Positions 8,494 through 20,996 of a stretch of DNA of 64,000 nt are shown one piece after another. Location of the stretch: assembly GCF_008973715.1 (NCBI RefSeq), contig NZ_WBOL01000009.1, positions 62,001-126,000 of the forward strand. Direction: 5' to 3'. Both the position numbers and the translations under genes were made by a program. The DNA comes from Nitrincola schmidtii. Its GTDB lineage: Bacteria > Pseudomonadota > Gammaproteobacteria > Pseudomonadales > Balneatricaceae. Position 1 is the first letter of the stretch, and the number at the start of each line of letters is the position of its first letter. Below the pieces are notes generated by a model. The model searched no databases. It was given only the letters and a program-made list of their open reading frames with translations, and was not told the DNA's origin.

Positions 8494-9582
8494 ATGTCGA
8501 TTTCTTATTTAAACATCTCAGGTGTCCGTAATCTTATGGCACCTGAGTTTAATCCCTCTGCTCGCATCAATATTATCTCGGGTAAAAATGGTAGTGGTAA
8601 GACCAGTATCTTAGAAGCAATTCATTTTTTATCGACCACTCGCTCCTTTCGTACGCATGAGATCCGCCACTTGCTGACCCAAGGTCAAGAGGCTGCCTTA
8701 GTCTTTTCTCGTGTCCTTGATAGCCATAGCAAGCACCCTCTTCCGTTAGGAGTAGAAAGACGCCTCTCAGGTGATGTTCGGGTTCGTTACGATGGACGAT
8801 CCTTGGATTCTGCGGAACTAGCAAGCTTGTTACCTGTTCAGGTTTTGTATAGCGGTACCTTTGAGTTATTGGACGGGTCTCCTGCTGTTCGAAGACAGTT
8901 TCTCGATTGGGGTGGTTTCCATGCAGATGTTCAATTTATTAATTTATGGCGTGGATTTAGACGTGCACTGAAACAACGGAATTCTTTGCTGAAATATGGT
9001 AAAGTTGATCGATTGCAGATGCAGGTTTGGGATCGTGAATTCATTGCCTATGGTGAGCAATTAACTGAGCATCGACGCGCTTATTTAGATCGTTTGATAC
9101 CTGAGTTTAATCGTATTTTATCTATTCTTTTAGATGATATAAGCATTGAACTTAAATTCTTTACTGGATGGGACAGTAAGCGCACTTTAGAGGCGGTACT
9201 GTCCGATCAAGTTGACCGTGAAATCCAACAAGGGTTTACCTTAGCGGGTCCCCAGAGAGCTGACTTACGCTTTCGTTGTGATGGTATCAATGCTGCTGAC
9301 CGTTTGTCTCGTGGCCAAAAAAAACTGGTTGTGAGTGCATTGCGTTTAGCTCAAGGTCAGGTGTATCGGCAGCATTCTGATCGTGCCTGTATTTATTTAG
9401 TGGATGATTTGCCATCTGAATTAGATGAGCCTCATGCACAGTTGTTTTGTAATTTTTTAGAACAGAGTGATGATCAGTGTTTCATCACCTGTGTCGATCC
9501 TGACAGTTTAATTAAATTTTGGTCGCCAGATACGGATCTGGCGCTCTTTCATCTGGATGCCGGTAGCTTGTCTTGCCGGTAA
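8494..9582 (+). CDS. recF: DNA replication and repair protein RecF
   Basis: 362 residues. An SMC-like ATPase that helps load RecA at gaps. Walker A is GKNGSGKTSILEAIHFL near residue 30, after the usual NIISG strand. The ABC-type signature is LSRGQKKLVVSALRLAQ and Walker B is YLVDDLPSELD. The C-terminal DPDSLIKFW is less conserved. The ATG at 8494 has no strong ribosome-binding site, so coupling to dnaN is likely. Confidence 0.96.
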   Translation: MSISYLNISGVRNLMAPEFNPSARINIISGKNGSGKTSILEAIHFLSTTRSFRTHEIRHLLTQGQEAALVFSRVLDSHSKHPLPLGVERRLSGDVRVRYDGRSLDSAELASLLPVQVLYSGTFELLDGSPAVRRQFLDWGGFHADVQFINLWRGFRRALKQRNSLLKYGKVDRLQMQVWDREFIAYGEQLTEHRRAYLDRLIPEFNRILSILLDDISIELKFFTGWDSKRTLEAVLSDQVDREIQQGFTLAGPQRADLRFRCDGINAADRLSRGQKKLVVSALRLAQGQVYRQHSDRACIYLVDDLPSELDEPHAQLFCNFLEQSDDQCFITCVDPDSLIKFWSPDTDLALFHLDAGSLSCR

Positions 9583-9588
9583 CGCTAG

Positions 9589-12021
<2,433 letters not shown>

Positions 12022-12041
12022 TCGATTTCCGTTTCATCTGA

Positions 12042-12066
12042 GGGTGGCTTAGGCTGCCCTTTTTTT
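12042..12066 (+). terminator. Terminator after gyrB
   Basis: GGGTGGC, loop TTAG, GCTGCCC is followed by seven T residues. Two of the seven pairs are G-T wobbles. It lies about 20 bases after the gyrB stop. Confidence 0.75.
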
Positions 12067-12160
12067 GTATCTTTTTATAGGCCTCCAATCTTCCGCTACA
12101 TTTTTACATATTAGTTTTTTATCACTTCTTCAGGCATTAGTGCCTTTTATACTCATTACT

Positions 12161-12176
12161 TGTTCCACGTGAAACA
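12161..12176. promoter_or_regulatory. parS site 1
   Basis: TGTTCCACGTGAAACA is a full match to the ParB-binding consensus TGTTNCACGTGAAACA. It is about 6.5 kb from the putative origin, where parS sites of the chromosomal ParAB system usually lie. parA and parB are not in this window. Confidence 0.9.
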
Positions 12177-12261
12177 TGGCCTCTTTCTAGATTCGCTTGG
12201 CGCAGGCTGAGATTTCCTGCGTCGTTTATCTCGTTCATAGATTTCACGATCATCTATCAGA

Positions 12262-12460
12262 CCAAGGCGAACTTATATTCTTATTTCAAATTATCCGGCA
12301 CCATGAACTCTGGTAAGCCCCCGCCTAAGAATTTAATTGTCTAGTTATGCGAACCGATCCAGTCTGAGCTCCGCGTGGTCTGTGGATAGATGTAATTAGA
12401 AGCTCTTACCACGGCGACAGTAATGATCTGAGCTTGTAGGATAGCCTCTTTGCCGGAATT
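12262..12460 (-). pseudogene. Remnant of IS21-family transposase istA
   Basis: Read on the minus strand from 12460, the frame gives AQIITVAVVRASNYIY, then DWIGSHN, a TAG stop, then KFLGGGLPEFMVPDNLK and a TAA. This matches by eye the central integrase region of IS21/IS1326-type IstA, where I recall VAVLGASNYTYA...DWIGSH...FFGGVPE..VPDNLK. Only about 60 codons are recognisable and two stops interrupt them. The N-terminal third, the C-terminus and istB are missing. It is a dead fragment between two parS sites and next to the terminal repeats at 12551-12642. Confidence 0.75.
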
Positions 12461-12550
12461 TGACACATCTCCGAATGAATATGGACAGAATAGCGTTTAG
12501 TTATCCTTTGTCGTACAGCGTGGATGATACAATTGGAACGGGGTTCTAGG

Positions 12551-12642
12551 GTGGCAGCTTTGATGTGGAATCAGCGGCAGTTTTGGCGTGGAACGGGTGG
12601 AAGGCTTGGTCTGGAATCAATGGCAATCTTAGTCTGGAATAC
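12551..12642. repeat. IS21-type terminal repeat array (four degenerate ~23-bp units)
   Basis: Four tandem units share the pattern GGCAGCTTTGGTCTGGAATCA: starting near 12551 (GGCAGCTTTGATGTGGAATCA), 12574 (GGCAGTTTTGGCGTGGAAC), 12596 (GGTGGAAGGCTTGGTCTGGA) and 12620 (GGCAATCTTAGTCTGGAAT). Repeated transposase-binding units of this type are found at the ends of IS21-family elements. The array lies on the upstream side of the istA remnant, as expected for one end. The opposite end was not found. Confidence 0.65.
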
Positions 12643-12682
12643 ACCTCCTTTCTTGTAAATCTTTAATTAAAAAATATTGACG

Positions 12683-12698
12683 TGTTCCACGTGAAACA
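12683..12698. promoter_or_regulatory. parS site 2
   Basis: A second identical TGTTCCACGTGAAACA, 522 bases from the first. Its last base touches the A-run that forms the T-tail of the glyS terminator. ParB binding here would sit directly at the end of the glyQS transcript. Confidence 0.9.
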
Positions 12699-12722
12699 AA
12701 AAAAAGCCCGCTGATGCGGGCT
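12698..12722 (-). terminator. Terminator of glyQS
   Basis: On the minus strand AGCCCGC, loop ATCA, GCGGGCT is followed by seven or more T residues. It is a perfect seven-pair GC-rich stem about 22 bases after the glyS stop. Confidence 0.9.
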
Positions 12723-12744
12723 AAGATATAAGGGTAATAGAACT

Positions 12745-14793
12745 CTATAGAAGTGAAATGTCGGCAGTGCCTAAGAAGAGCTTACGTAGATTAGAAAGAA
12801 GCGTTAGTCGATTATTTCTAATAGCATCGTCTTCCGAGTTGACCATCACGTCGTCAAAGAACAAGTTGATCTGATCCTTTAGGGAAGCAAGCTGAAGCAT
12901 TGCTTGAGTGTAGTTTCCCTGCTCAAATAAAGGCTGAAGCGACTGGGTCAACTCATTCACAGAATCAGCTAGAGCAATTTCAGCGGGCTCTAAAAGAAGC
13001 GTTGTATCAAGTTTGCTTGACGCAATCGGAGATTCAAGTTTAGCCAAAATATTAGCAACACGCTTATTCGCTGCGGCAAGATCTATAGCTTCTGGTAATT
13101 CAGAAAACTGAGCGACAGCTTGGACACGCTTGTCAAAGTCTAAAGGTCTTGTTGGGCGCATGGCCTGTACTGAAAGATAGACGGCAACAGATATAGATTT
13201 CTCTTCATACCATGCTCTAAAGCGCTCCAGCATGAAGTCTATAACACGCTTAACTACATCTTTACTTCCGGCTAGCTCAGGATAATTTGCTGCTGATAGC
13301 GCAACTAGCTCTTCAAGATCGAGATCAAGATTGTTCTCGATGATGATGCGAAGTACACCTAGGGACTGACGACGAAGTGCAAACGGATCTTTTGAACCCG
13401 TCGGTGGTTGGTTAATGGCAAATAAACCAGTGATCGTATCTAAACGGTCGGCGATTGCTAATGCCATGCCCGTCTTAGTAGTTGGCAGCTGATCACCCGC
13501 GAAGCGAGGCATGTACTGCTCATTAAGTGCTAAAGCAACTTCGTTCTCCTCGCCATCATGCAGTGCATAATGGTAACCCATCAACCCCTGCAGTTCGGTA
13601 AACTCAAAGACCATATTAGTCATTAAGTCACACTTAGAAAGCAAAGCAGCTCGGGAAGCAAATTCAGGGTTGCCGCCTATTTGCTTAGCTATATTAGAAG
13701 CTAGCCCTTGTACCCTTTCAGTTTTCTGGTAAAGCGTACCTAAGTCATGTTGGAATACGATCGACTTCAATTTTTCAGTACGGTCTGATAATGGTGTTTG
13801 ACGATCTTGCTCAAAGAAAAAAGCTGCATCCGCAAGACGTGGACGAATTACTTTTTCATTGCCGGAGATAATTTGCGAAGGATCTTTTGATTCAATATTA
13901 GAAACAGTAATGAAGTAAGGTAAGAGTTTTCCATGCGCATCGATTAGGTGGAAATACTTCTGGTTAGCCTTCATTGAAGAGATTAACGCTTCGGCAGGAA
14001 CCTGCAAAAAACGTTCTTCAAAACGACCCATCAAAGCCACTGGCCATTCATTAAGCGCAGAGACTTCATCTAACAGATCTTCGTCGATAACGACTTGAGC
14101 ATCGATCTTTGCAGCTTCTGCAAGAACTTGAGCACGAATTTTCTCACGACGATCGTTGATATCAACGATCACCATACCTGGGGAAAGCAGTTTAGTCGTG
14201 TAATCACTGGGTGAGAGAAGTTCGATACTGTGGGGATAGTGAAACCTGTGTCCTTGAGTCTTGCGACCTGAAGTTAGTCCTAGAATAGTGCAAGGTACAA
14301 CCGTTTCACCTAACAGCATCACTAGCCAATGAACCGGACGAACAAACTCTGTACGACTTGCTCCCCAGCGCATACGCTTTGGAATCGGAAGCGCTGCTAA
14401 TGAATCCGAAACGATTGCAGGCAATAGCTCTGTTGAAGGCTTGCCCTTCTCCATTCCTTTATAGACATAATATTGTCCTTTGCCAACTTCTTGGGTAGTC
14501 AGTTCATCCAGTGATACACCACAGGAACGAGCAAAACCTTCAACTGCTTGAGTTGGAGCTTGTGTGGCGGGCCCACGCTTTTCGAATTCGCGATCGGGTT
14601 GAGCAACAAGAAGATCTTTAACAACCACAGCTAAACGTCGTGGTGAAGCGTGTACCTGTACAGATGAATAGCTCAAACCTGCAGCTTGTAATCCTCTCTC
14701 TATTCCGTCGCCAAACGCACTAGCGAGTGTTAATAAAGAGGTTGGTGGCAATTCTTCAGTGCCTAATTCGACTAAGAAATCCTGATTTATCAT
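12745..14793 (-). CDS. glyS: Glycyl-tRNA synthetase beta subunit
   Basis: 682 residues. The beta chain of the heterotetrameric bacterial glycyl-tRNA synthetase; it binds tRNA and supports editing and charging. Family marks are the start [56 protein letters not shown] and KDPFALRR. The C-terminal DALR-like anticodon-binding part follows, with [19 protein letters not shown]. It overlaps glyQ by four bases (ATGA), so translation is coupled. Confidence 0.97.
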   Translation of the reverse strand: MINQDFLVELGTEELPPTSLLTLASAFGDGIERGLQAAGLSYSSVQVHASPRRLAVVVKDLLVAQPDREFEKRGPATQAPTQAVEGFARSCGVSLDELTTQEVGKGQYYVYKGMEKGKPSTELLPAIVSDSLAALPIPKRMRWGASRTEFVRPVHWLVMLLGETVVPCTILGLTSGRKTQGHRFHYPHSIELLSPSDYTTKLLSPGMVIVDINDRREKIRAQVLAEAAKIDAQVVIDEDLLDEVSALNEWPVALMGRFEERFLQVPAEALISSMKANQKYFHLIDAHGKLLPYFITVSNIESKDPSQIISGNEKVIRPRLADAAFFFEQDRQTPLSDRTEKLKSIVFQHDLGTLYQKTERVQGLASNIAKQIGGNPEFASRAALLSKCDLMTNMVFEFTELQGLMGYHYALHDGEENEVALALNEQYMPRFAGDQLPTTKTGMALAIADRLDTITGLFAINQPPTGSKDPFALRRQSLGVLRIIIENNLDLDLEELVALSAANYPELAGSKDVVKRVIDFMLERFRAWYEEKSISVAVYLSVQAMRPTRPLDFDKRVQAVAQFSELPEAIDLAAANKRVANILAKLESPIASSKLDTTLLLEPAEIALADSVNELTQSLQPLFEQGNYTQAMLQLASLKDQINLFFDDVMVNSEDDAIRNNRLTLLSNLRKLFLGTADISLL

Positions 14794-15746
14794 GCGTTTT
14801 TCTCCTCACAGGCAGCGAGTACTTCTTGACGTATTCCTTCTGGAGCCAAGGGGAAGCCAAGTGCTTTACGTTTATCAAAATAAGCATGTGCTACTAAGCG
14901 TGCCAAGGTTCTTACCCGTAAAATAAAACGTTGGCGCTCGGTGACTGAAATTGCATGACGAGAATCAAGTAGGTTAAACGTATGGGATGCTTTAAGCACC
15001 ATTTCGTATGCAGGTAACGGAAGCTGTGCTTCAAGTAACTTATTACATTCACGCTCATAGTGATCAAAATTACTAAATAGCGTAGCAACGTCAGCATGTT
15101 CAAAGTTATAGGTAGACATTTCGACTTCGTTCTGATGAAACACATCACCATAAGTCGTTACACTACCGTCAGGTTGTCTTGCCCAGACGAGGTCATAAAC
15201 ACTGTCTACACCCTGAAGGTACATGGCTATACGCTCAAGACCGTAAGTTAACTCCCCTGTCACTGGGTAGCACTCTAAACCACCTGCTTGCTGGAAGTAG
15301 GTGAACTGAGTGACTTCCATGCCATTAAGCCATATCTCCCAACCCAGACCCCAAGCACCCAGTGTTGGTGATTCCCAGTTGTCCTCTACAAAGCGAATGT
15401 CATGAATTAGAGGGTCAATGCCTATGTGCTTTAAAGATCCGAGAAACAACTCTTGAAGGTTATCAGGCGATGGTTTTAATACGACTTGAAACTGATAATA
15501 ATGCTGAAGGCGATTGGGGTTTTCACCATAGCGACCATCGGTAGGACGTCGACTGGGCTGCACATAAGCGGAACGCCAGGATTCAGGTCCGATGGAACGC
15601 AAAAAAGTGGCTGGATGGAAAGTACCCGCACCTACTTCAAGATCTAGAGGCTGGACAATAACACAGCCAAGATCGCCCCAATATTGTTGCAGGGCAAGGA
15701 TTAAGCCCTGAAATGTGCTAACGTCTGTCGTCACCTTGTCAGTCAC
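14790..15746 (-). CDS. glyQ: Glycyl-tRNA synthetase alpha subunit
   Basis: 318 residues from GTG 15746. The catalytic chain of class II glycyl-tRNA synthetase: [47 protein letters not shown] and [19 protein letters not shown] are all present. No ATG exists near the start. AAGG lies eight bases before GTG 15746. A GTG at 15755 would add three residues but loses that site. It forms an operon with glyS and diverges from the acyltransferase gene at 15870. Confidence 0.95.
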   Translation of the reverse strand: MTDKVTTDVSTFQGLILALQQYWGDLGCVIVQPLDLEVGAGTFHPATFLRSIGPESWRSAYVQPSRRPTDGRYGENPNRLQHYYQFQVVLKPSPDNLQELFLGSLKHIGIDPLIHDIRFVEDNWESPTLGAWGLGWEIWLNGMEVTQFTYFQQAGGLECYPVTGELTYGLERIAMYLQGVDSVYDLVWARQPDGSVTTYGDVFHQNEVEMSTYNFEHADVATLFSNFDHYERECNKLLEAQLPLPAYEMVLKASHTFNLLDSRHAISVTERQRFILRVRTLARLVAHAYFDKRKALGFPLAPEGIRQEVLAACEEKNA

Positions 15747-15869
15747 GTGAATCACCTTAATAATAGAATGATCAAAATAAAGCCAGAATTATACATGAAC
15801 AGTCGCGCTAGATCGTGTATCTAACTAATAATCTTAAACGGTCGATCAGGTATAATGGCAAAAAAATAG

Positions 15870-16778
15870 ATGAGTGTAAGTCGAGTGAAAAGTCTAAAGG
15901 GAATCTTTGCAGTTTTAGCCTTGGGTGTATTGGCACTATTGCCATTAAAATATGCACAAAAATTTGGTGCCTTTTTAGGAAGTCGAATGTATCAAAAAGG
16001 TGCCAAAAACAAGATGTATCAACACACCAAGTCAAATATAGAGCTTTGTTTTAGTGAGCTGACAGAGCAAGAGAAACAATTATTGATTAAAGAAAGCTTA
16101 GAGCAAACAGGGCAATCTGTCTCTGAAATGGGAATGTCTTGGTTGTGGCCAGTCAATAAAACACTGAAGAAGATTAAGAAAGTAAATAACGAAGAAGTTA
16201 TTACACAAGGTATTGAGGCTGGAAAAGGTGTCATTTTAATTGCACCACACTTGGGTAATTGGGAAATACTAAACTTGTATCTTTCCAATCGCTATACCTT
16301 CACGGCGATGTACAAACCACCTAAACAGAAACAATTGGACGAACTAATAAAACGTATGCGTGCTCGATTAGGTACAGATATGGCACCAGCCAATGTTCAG
16401 GGTGTTCGTAAGGTGATGAAAGCACTTAAGCGGGGTGAAATGGTGGGTATTCTTCCTGATCAGGAACCAGAGATTGAAGGCGGTATCTTTGTTGATTTCT
16501 TTAATACCCCTGCCCTAACCATGAAACTACTGCCTCAGTTAGCCGCACAAACGGGTGCTACAGTGGTGTGTGGTTACGCAAAACGGCTACCCAATGCGGA
16601 AGGGTTTGAAATATTTTTTAGTGAAGCCGATCCAGAGATAGCCACAAAAGATATTCATGTCGCGGCCAGTGCTATGAATCGCTCAGTAGAGCGTTGTGTT
16701 AAAGAGTTGCCGTCACAGTATCAGTGGGAATACAAACGCTTTAATACGCGCCCTGAAGGAGGCGCTAAGATCTACTAA
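15870..16778 (+). CDS. LpxL/HtrB-family lipid A acyltransferase
   Basis: 302 residues. Family members add secondary acyl chains to lipid A at the inner membrane. An N-terminal hydrophobic anchor (about 11-28) precedes the catalytic H-x4-E motif, HLGNWE at 127-132, inside VILIAPHLGNWEIL. Later blocks are GVRKVMKALKRGEMVGILPDQEP and GGIFVDFF. In Pseudomonas a gene of this family sits next to glyQ, so the position supports the call. Which acyl chain and position it uses cannot be read. It is convergent with trkH. Confidence 0.85.
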   Translation: MSVSRVKSLKGIFAVLALGVLALLPLKYAQKFGAFLGSRMYQKGAKNKMYQHTKSNIELCFSELTEQEKQLLIKESLEQTGQSVSEMGMSWLWPVNKTLKKIKKVNNEEVITQGIEAGKGVILIAPHLGNWEILNLYLSNRYTFTAMYKPPKQKQLDELIKRMRARLGTDMAPANVQGVRKVMKALKRGEMVGILPDQEPEIEGGIFVDFFNTPALTMKLLPQLAAQTGATVVCGYAKRLPNAEGFEIFFSEADPEIATKDIHVAASAMNRSVERCVKELPSQYQWEYKRFNTRPEGGAKIY

Positions 16779-16784
16779 TCTTAG
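16765..16784. terminator. Short hairpin over the acyltransferase stop codon
   Basis: CTAAGAT, loop of six, ATCTTAG overlaps the TAA at 16776-16778. It lies between convergent genes and has no T-run on either side, so termination is uncertain. Confidence 0.25.
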
Positions 16785-16832
16785 AAGACTTACACAGACA
16801 ATGATTAGTCATAGTCGATGATAAGAGATGGC

Positions 16833-18281
16833 TCAACGACGCCAAAAAACGGGGGTGAATAATACCAATAAGGTAAAGACCTCTAAGCGACCTAACAACA
16901 TTGAAAAGCATAAAATCCATTTGGCAGTGTCGTTAATGCCACCAAAATTGTCAGCGACATCCCCCAAACCAGGACCTAGGTTTGTAATGGTGGCGCCAAC
17001 AGCAGACCAAGCCGTTACCTGATCAAGCCCTGTTCCCATCAATATAATCATCATAATTACGAAGACTAAAAGATAGACAGAAAAGAAACCCCATACCGCT
17101 TGCAACACATTGTCTGGTATCGGCCGACCACCTACTTTGACAGGGAATATAGCGTTGGGATGAACAAGACGTTTTATCTCACGATGTCCCTGTTTCAGAA
17201 TCAATAGAATACGGATAACCTTCATACCACCACCGGTAGACCCAACGCATCCACCAATGAAAGCGGTAACAAATAACATAAAGGGCAGCATGACAGGCCA
17301 GTAGGCAAAACTACCAGTACCAAAACCTGCTGTTGTTGCGATAGATACCGTCATAAACGCAGCTTGTCTGAGTGATCGTGTTGGTTCATAGACCTCGTGG
17401 ATAAGGAGTACTGCGAAGGTAATGATGAAAGTGATGGCTAAAATACTAAGAAAAAATTTAACCTCAGAATCTTTAAAATAATGGGTAATCGACTTGGCAC
17501 GCCAAGCTAAGAAATGAAGTGCGAAGTTCATTCCACATAGGATCATAAAAAAGATGCCAACGAGTTCAATCTTGGCATTATCAAAATGACCGATGCTGGC
17601 GTCATAGGTTGAAAAACCGCCAATAGCCACGGTTGAAAAACTGTGGCCTATGGCATCGAACCAAGACATACCCGCAGCCCAATAGGCAACAGCGCAAAGA
17701 ATGGTCAGTAGAGCGTATATTACCCAAAGCGCCTTGGCCGTTTCGGTGATTCTAGGCGTTAACTTAGTATCTTTAACAGGACCAGGAATCTCAGCACGAT
17801 AGAGCTGCATTCCCCCGATACCTAACATGGGTAAAATGGCGACGGCAAGAACGATAATCCCCATACCGCCAAGCCACTGAAGTTGCTGACGATAATAGAG
17901 GATGGATTTAGGTAAATAATCCAAACCGGTTATGACCGTTGCACCCGTTGTCGATAATCCAGATATCGACTCAAAAACTGAATCAACAAGGGTCATGTCA
18001 GGTTCTGTGGAAAGATAAAGCGGTATCGCTCCAAAAACACCCAGAACCGACCAAAACAGCACCGTGATTAAGAATCCATCACGTATGCGCAACTCGCCTC
18101 TAACGCGATAAAAAGGAACCCAAACAAGAAAGCCACACAAAAGTAGTATGAAGAAAGCCGAAATAAAGGCGCCATGTGCGCCATCTGCGTAATAAAACGA
18201 AACAGCGATAGGTGGCAACTGTGCAAAGCTAAAAAGCATCAACAGTATACCAAGGACCCGAAGCGTTAACTGATAATGCAT
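16833..18281 (-). CDS. trkH: Trk potassium uptake channel-forming subunit TrkH
   Basis: 482 residues with about ten to twelve membrane helices and four pore loops of the SKT type: ISGLSTTGATVITGL, IGHSFSTVAIGGFSTYDASIG, ATTAGFGTGSFAYWP and GATITNLGPGLGDV. GSTGGGMKVIRILLI is also typical. It moves K+ across the inner membrane together with the TrkA ring. It starts 11 bases after trkA, in the rightmost-to-left series def-fmt-rsmB-trkA-trkH. Confidence 0.96.
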   Translation of the reverse strand: MHYQLTLRVLGILLMLFSFAQLPPIAVSFYYADGAHGAFISAFFILLLCGFLVWVPFYRVRGELRIRDGFLITVLFWSVLGVFGAIPLYLSTEPDMTLVDSVFESISGLSTTGATVITGLDYLPKSILYYRQQLQWLGGMGIIVLAVAILPMLGIGGMQLYRAEIPGPVKDTKLTPRITETAKALWVIYALLTILCAVAYWAAGMSWFDAIGHSFSTVAIGGFSTYDASIGHFDNAKIELVGIFFMILCGMNFALHFLAWRAKSITHYFKDSEVKFFLSILAITFIITFAVLLIHEVYEPTRSLRQAAFMTVSIATTAGFGTGSFAYWPVMLPFMLFVTAFIGGCVGSTGGGMKVIRILLILKQGHREIKRLVHPNAIFPVKVGGRPIPDNVLQAVWGFFSVYLLVFVIMMIILMGTGLDQVTAWSAVGATITNLGPGLGDVADNFGGINDTAKWILCFSMLLGRLEVFTLLVLFTPVFWRR

Positions 18282-18291
18282 CGTTCGTGCC

Positions 18292-19668
18292 TCAGAAGAA
18301 AGTCAGACCGACTTGGAATAAGCGCTCTACATCAGGAATCTTGCGCTTATCAACCAAGAAGAGAATGACATGATCGTCGTTTTCAACAACGATATCATCA
18401 TGAGCAATGAGTACCTTATCGTTACGAATAATCGCACCAATTGTCGTACCGGATGGAAGATTAATATCTTCAATTGCACGACCCACTACTTTAGAAGAGT
18501 TTCGATCACCGTGAGCAATGGCCTCCATAGCCTCTGCTGCACCACGACGAAGTGAATGCACAGCCACCACATCTCCACGACGAATATGGGTCAGTAATGA
18601 ACCTATGGTTGTTTGTTGAGGTGAAATCGCAATATCAATAACACCCCCTTGAACCAAATCGACATAGGCGGGATTATTGATTAACGTCATCACCGTGCGA
18701 GCACCCTGACGTTTAGCAAGCATGGAAGCCATGATATTGGCTTCATCATCATTGGTAAGCGCACAAAATACATCGGTATCTTCGATATTCTCTTCAATCA
18801 ACAAATCACGATCTGAAGCACTGCCATGCAACACAATGGTATTGTTTAAGCGTCTAGCTAAACTTTGACAGCGGGGTAATGAACGCTCAATGATCTTGAC
18901 CTGAAAACTGTTCTCTAAGCTTTCAGCTAATCTGGCGCCAATATTACCGCCACCTGCAATCAAGATACGACGATACGGCTTGTCCAAGCGTCGTAGCTCA
19001 CTCATAACAGAGCGTATATCCTTTTGAGCAGCAATAAAGAAGACTTCATCATCGGCTTCAATGACCGTGTCACCTTGAGGAATAATCGGACGATCCTGTC
19101 TAAAAATAGCAGCTACACGCGTATCTACATTCGGCATGTGAGAACGTAAGTAGGAGATCTCTCGACCGACTAAAGGGCCGCCGTAATAAGCACGCACAGC
19201 CACTAACTGAGCCTTGCCCTCAGCAAAGTCTAGGACTTGAAGAGCGCCAGGATGTTGAATCATTTTTTTGATATGAAGAGTGACCGATTCTTCCGGGCTG
19301 ATAAGTACATCAACTGGCATCGCCTTAGAGCCGAACAGAGAGCGATCGTTATAAAGATAATCATGCTCACGAATACGGGCAATTTTAGTCGGGATATTGA
19401 AGATGGTATGGGCAACCTGACAAGCAATCATATTAACCTCGTCAGAGTTGGTTACCGCAATCAGCATATCAGCATCTTGAGCGCCGGCTTGGGCAAGCAT
19501 AGAAGGAGTAGAAGCAGGTCCTTCTATTGTTCGTATATCCAACCTATCAGCCAGTTCTCTTAGACGAGCAGAGTCAGTATCAATGATAGTAATATCGTTG
19601 GACTCACTGGCTAAGTTTTCAGCTAAAGTTCCACCGACCTGCCCTGCGCCTAAAATAATGATGTTCAT
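18292..19668 (-). CDS. trkA: Trk system regulatory NAD-binding protein TrkA
   Basis: 458 residues with two RCK units. Each starts with a Rossmann motif: [18 protein letters not shown] at the N-terminus and [18 protein letters not shown] near residue 235. Each is followed by a TrkA-C domain ([10 protein letters not shown] and [19 protein letters not shown]). It is a cytoplasmic ring that gates TrkH by nucleotide binding. The ATG overlaps the rsmB stop by four bases. Confidence 0.97.
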   Translation of the reverse strand: MNIIILGAGQVGGTLAENLASESNDITIIDTDSARLRELADRLDIRTIEGPASTPSMLAQAGAQDADMLIAVTNSDEVNMIACQVAHTIFNIPTKIARIREHDYLYNDRSLFGSKAMPVDVLISPEESVTLHIKKMIQHPGALQVLDFAEGKAQLVAVRAYYGGPLVGREISYLRSHMPNVDTRVAAIFRQDRPIIPQGDTVIEADDEVFFIAAQKDIRSVMSELRRLDKPYRRILIAGGGNIGARLAESLENSFQVKIIERSLPRCQSLARRLNNTIVLHGSASDRDLLIEENIEDTDVFCALTNDDEANIMASMLAKRQGARTVMTLINNPAYVDLVQGGVIDIAISPQQTTIGSLLTHIRRGDVVAVHSLRRGAAEAMEAIAHGDRNSSKVVGRAIEDINLPSGTTIGAIIRNDKVLIAHDDIVVENDDHVILFLVDKRKIPDVERLFQVGLTFF

Positions 19669-20996
19669 GCGTCGCTGATTCCGTTTGCGGGTAACTTAAT
19701 TAGTTTGGCATAGAAAAAGCCATCATGGCTGTTTAATTGAGGAAAAAATTGTGTGCCATATGGACGCACTAACCCAGTAGAAATAGCTAAAGGCTGATGA
19801 AGGGCGTCTGTGTGCTGCTTGCAAAAACGCTCTATGATGCGTTCATTTTCTTGTGGGAAGATCGAGCAAGTGGCATAGAGTAAGGTTCCACCGGGTTTCA
19901 GTATTTGCCATAGATTCTCAAGGATCGCCATTTGCAGGGTGGCTAGCTTTAACAGATCTTCATTTTGGCGTAGTAGTTTAATGTCTGGATTGCGTCGAAT
20001 GACGCCACTACCACTACAGGGTGCATCTACCAAAATACGATCGTAGGCAACCCCATCCCACCAGTCTTGGCTGGACGCATCACCTTCGAAAACACGACAG
20101 TATTCTGATAATTGAAGTCGGTTAAGGTTTTCACGAATACGAGGGATGCGCAGGGGATTAAGTTCAACAGCATCGACCTGAGCAGCGCTATTTGCGTGAT
20201 GTTCTAATAGGTGACAGAGCTTACCACCGGGTGCTGCACATGCATCCAACACACGTTCACCGGGTTGAACATCGAGTAACGCTGCACTGAGCTGAGCAGC
20301 TTCATCTTGCACACTGCATTCACCCAGATCAAAACCGGGAATGTCGAGCACATCCATTGGCTCTTCAAGTATAATCGCTTGGGCCGATAATTGACCCAGT
20401 TGAGCATGAATACCCTCTTCTGCCAGCTTGCTGTGGAATGTCTCTGTAGTGAGTAAGTGCTTATTGACCCTGAGCGTCATCGGTGCGCGAATATCATTTT
20501 GAATAAGTATCTGTTGCCAATGATCAGGCCAGTTATGCTGCAGTTTGGTTACCATCCACTCTGGATGATTCCAGTGATACAAATCACTCTGCTGTGACAG
20601 TTGCTGATCCAGCTCAACCGCTTCGCGTTGATAGCGACGCAATACAGCGTTGATTAAGCCTGTCGCCCACTCTTTATTGAGGCGCTTGGCTAATTCGACA
20701 GTTTCATGAATAACCGCATGTTCTGGAATACGTAGTTCACGAAGCTGATACAAACCTATGAGTAAACAGGCTTGAAGGTCCGCATCTTTAGCTTGGAAAG
20801 GTTTTTTAAGCAGATATTGCGTCAATGCATCAAGACGAAAATATTCTCGTGTAGTGCCATAAACCAATTGTTGTAATAGTCCGGTATCTCTTGCACTGAC
20901 CTGTTTAAGGTAGTCCGGTAACAGTGAACTCAATGAGCCCTGTTGTTGAAGTAACGAAGTCAGTATCTGTGTTGCTGCCAAACGGACATCAGTCAC
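19665..20996 (-). CDS. rsmB: 16S rRNA (cytosine967-C5)-methyltransferase RsmB
   Basis: 443 residues. An N-terminal NusB-like RNA-binding domain (about 1-150) is fused to a SAM methyltransferase. The latter has [33 protein letters not shown] and the catalytic [11 protein letters not shown]. The start is GTG, and its last base is shared with the fmt stop (TAGTG), so translation is coupled. Order def-fmt-rsmB-trkA is conserved in gammaproteobacteria. Confidence 0.96.
   Translation of the reverse strand: MTDVRLAATQILTSLLQQQGSLSSLLPDYLKQVSARDTGLLQQLVYGTTREYFRLDALTQYLLKKPFQAKDADLQACLLIGLYQLRELRIPEHAVIHETVELAKRLNKEWATGLINAVLRRYQREAVELDQQLSQQSDLYHWNHPEWMVTKLQHNWPDHWQQILIQNDIRAPMTLRVNKHLLTTETFHSKLAEEGIHAQLGQLSAQAIILEEPMDVLDIPGFDLGECSVQDEAAQLSAALLDVQPGERVLDACAAPGGKLCHLLEHHANSAAQVDAVELNPLRIPRIRENLNRLQLSEYCRVFEGDASSQDWWDGVAYDRILVDAPCSGSGVIRRNPDIKLLRQNEDLLKLATLQMAILENLWQILKPGGTLLYATCSIFPQENERIIERFCKQHTDALHQPLAISTGLVRPYGTQFFPQLNSHDGFFYAKLIKLPANGISDA

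Larger units (their letters stand above)
12022..12744. other. Gene-free interval between gyrB and glyS
   Basis: This 723-base stretch has no intact gene. It holds the gyrB terminator, parS site 1, the istA remnant, the IS21-type repeat array, parS site 2 and the glyS terminator. In 12177-12261 I see nothing recognisable; a short open stretch on the minus strand (LIDDREIYERDKRRRK) matches no family I know. Confidence 0.8.

Noticed and set aside
12378-12388. TGTGGATAG, near DnaA box in the gyrB-glyS gap
   Set aside because: One mismatch and it falls within the istA remnant coding frame.
15738-15754. TCAGTCACGTGAATCA near the glyQ start, parS-like
   Set aside because: It differs from the consensus at four positions; only the CACGTG core fits.
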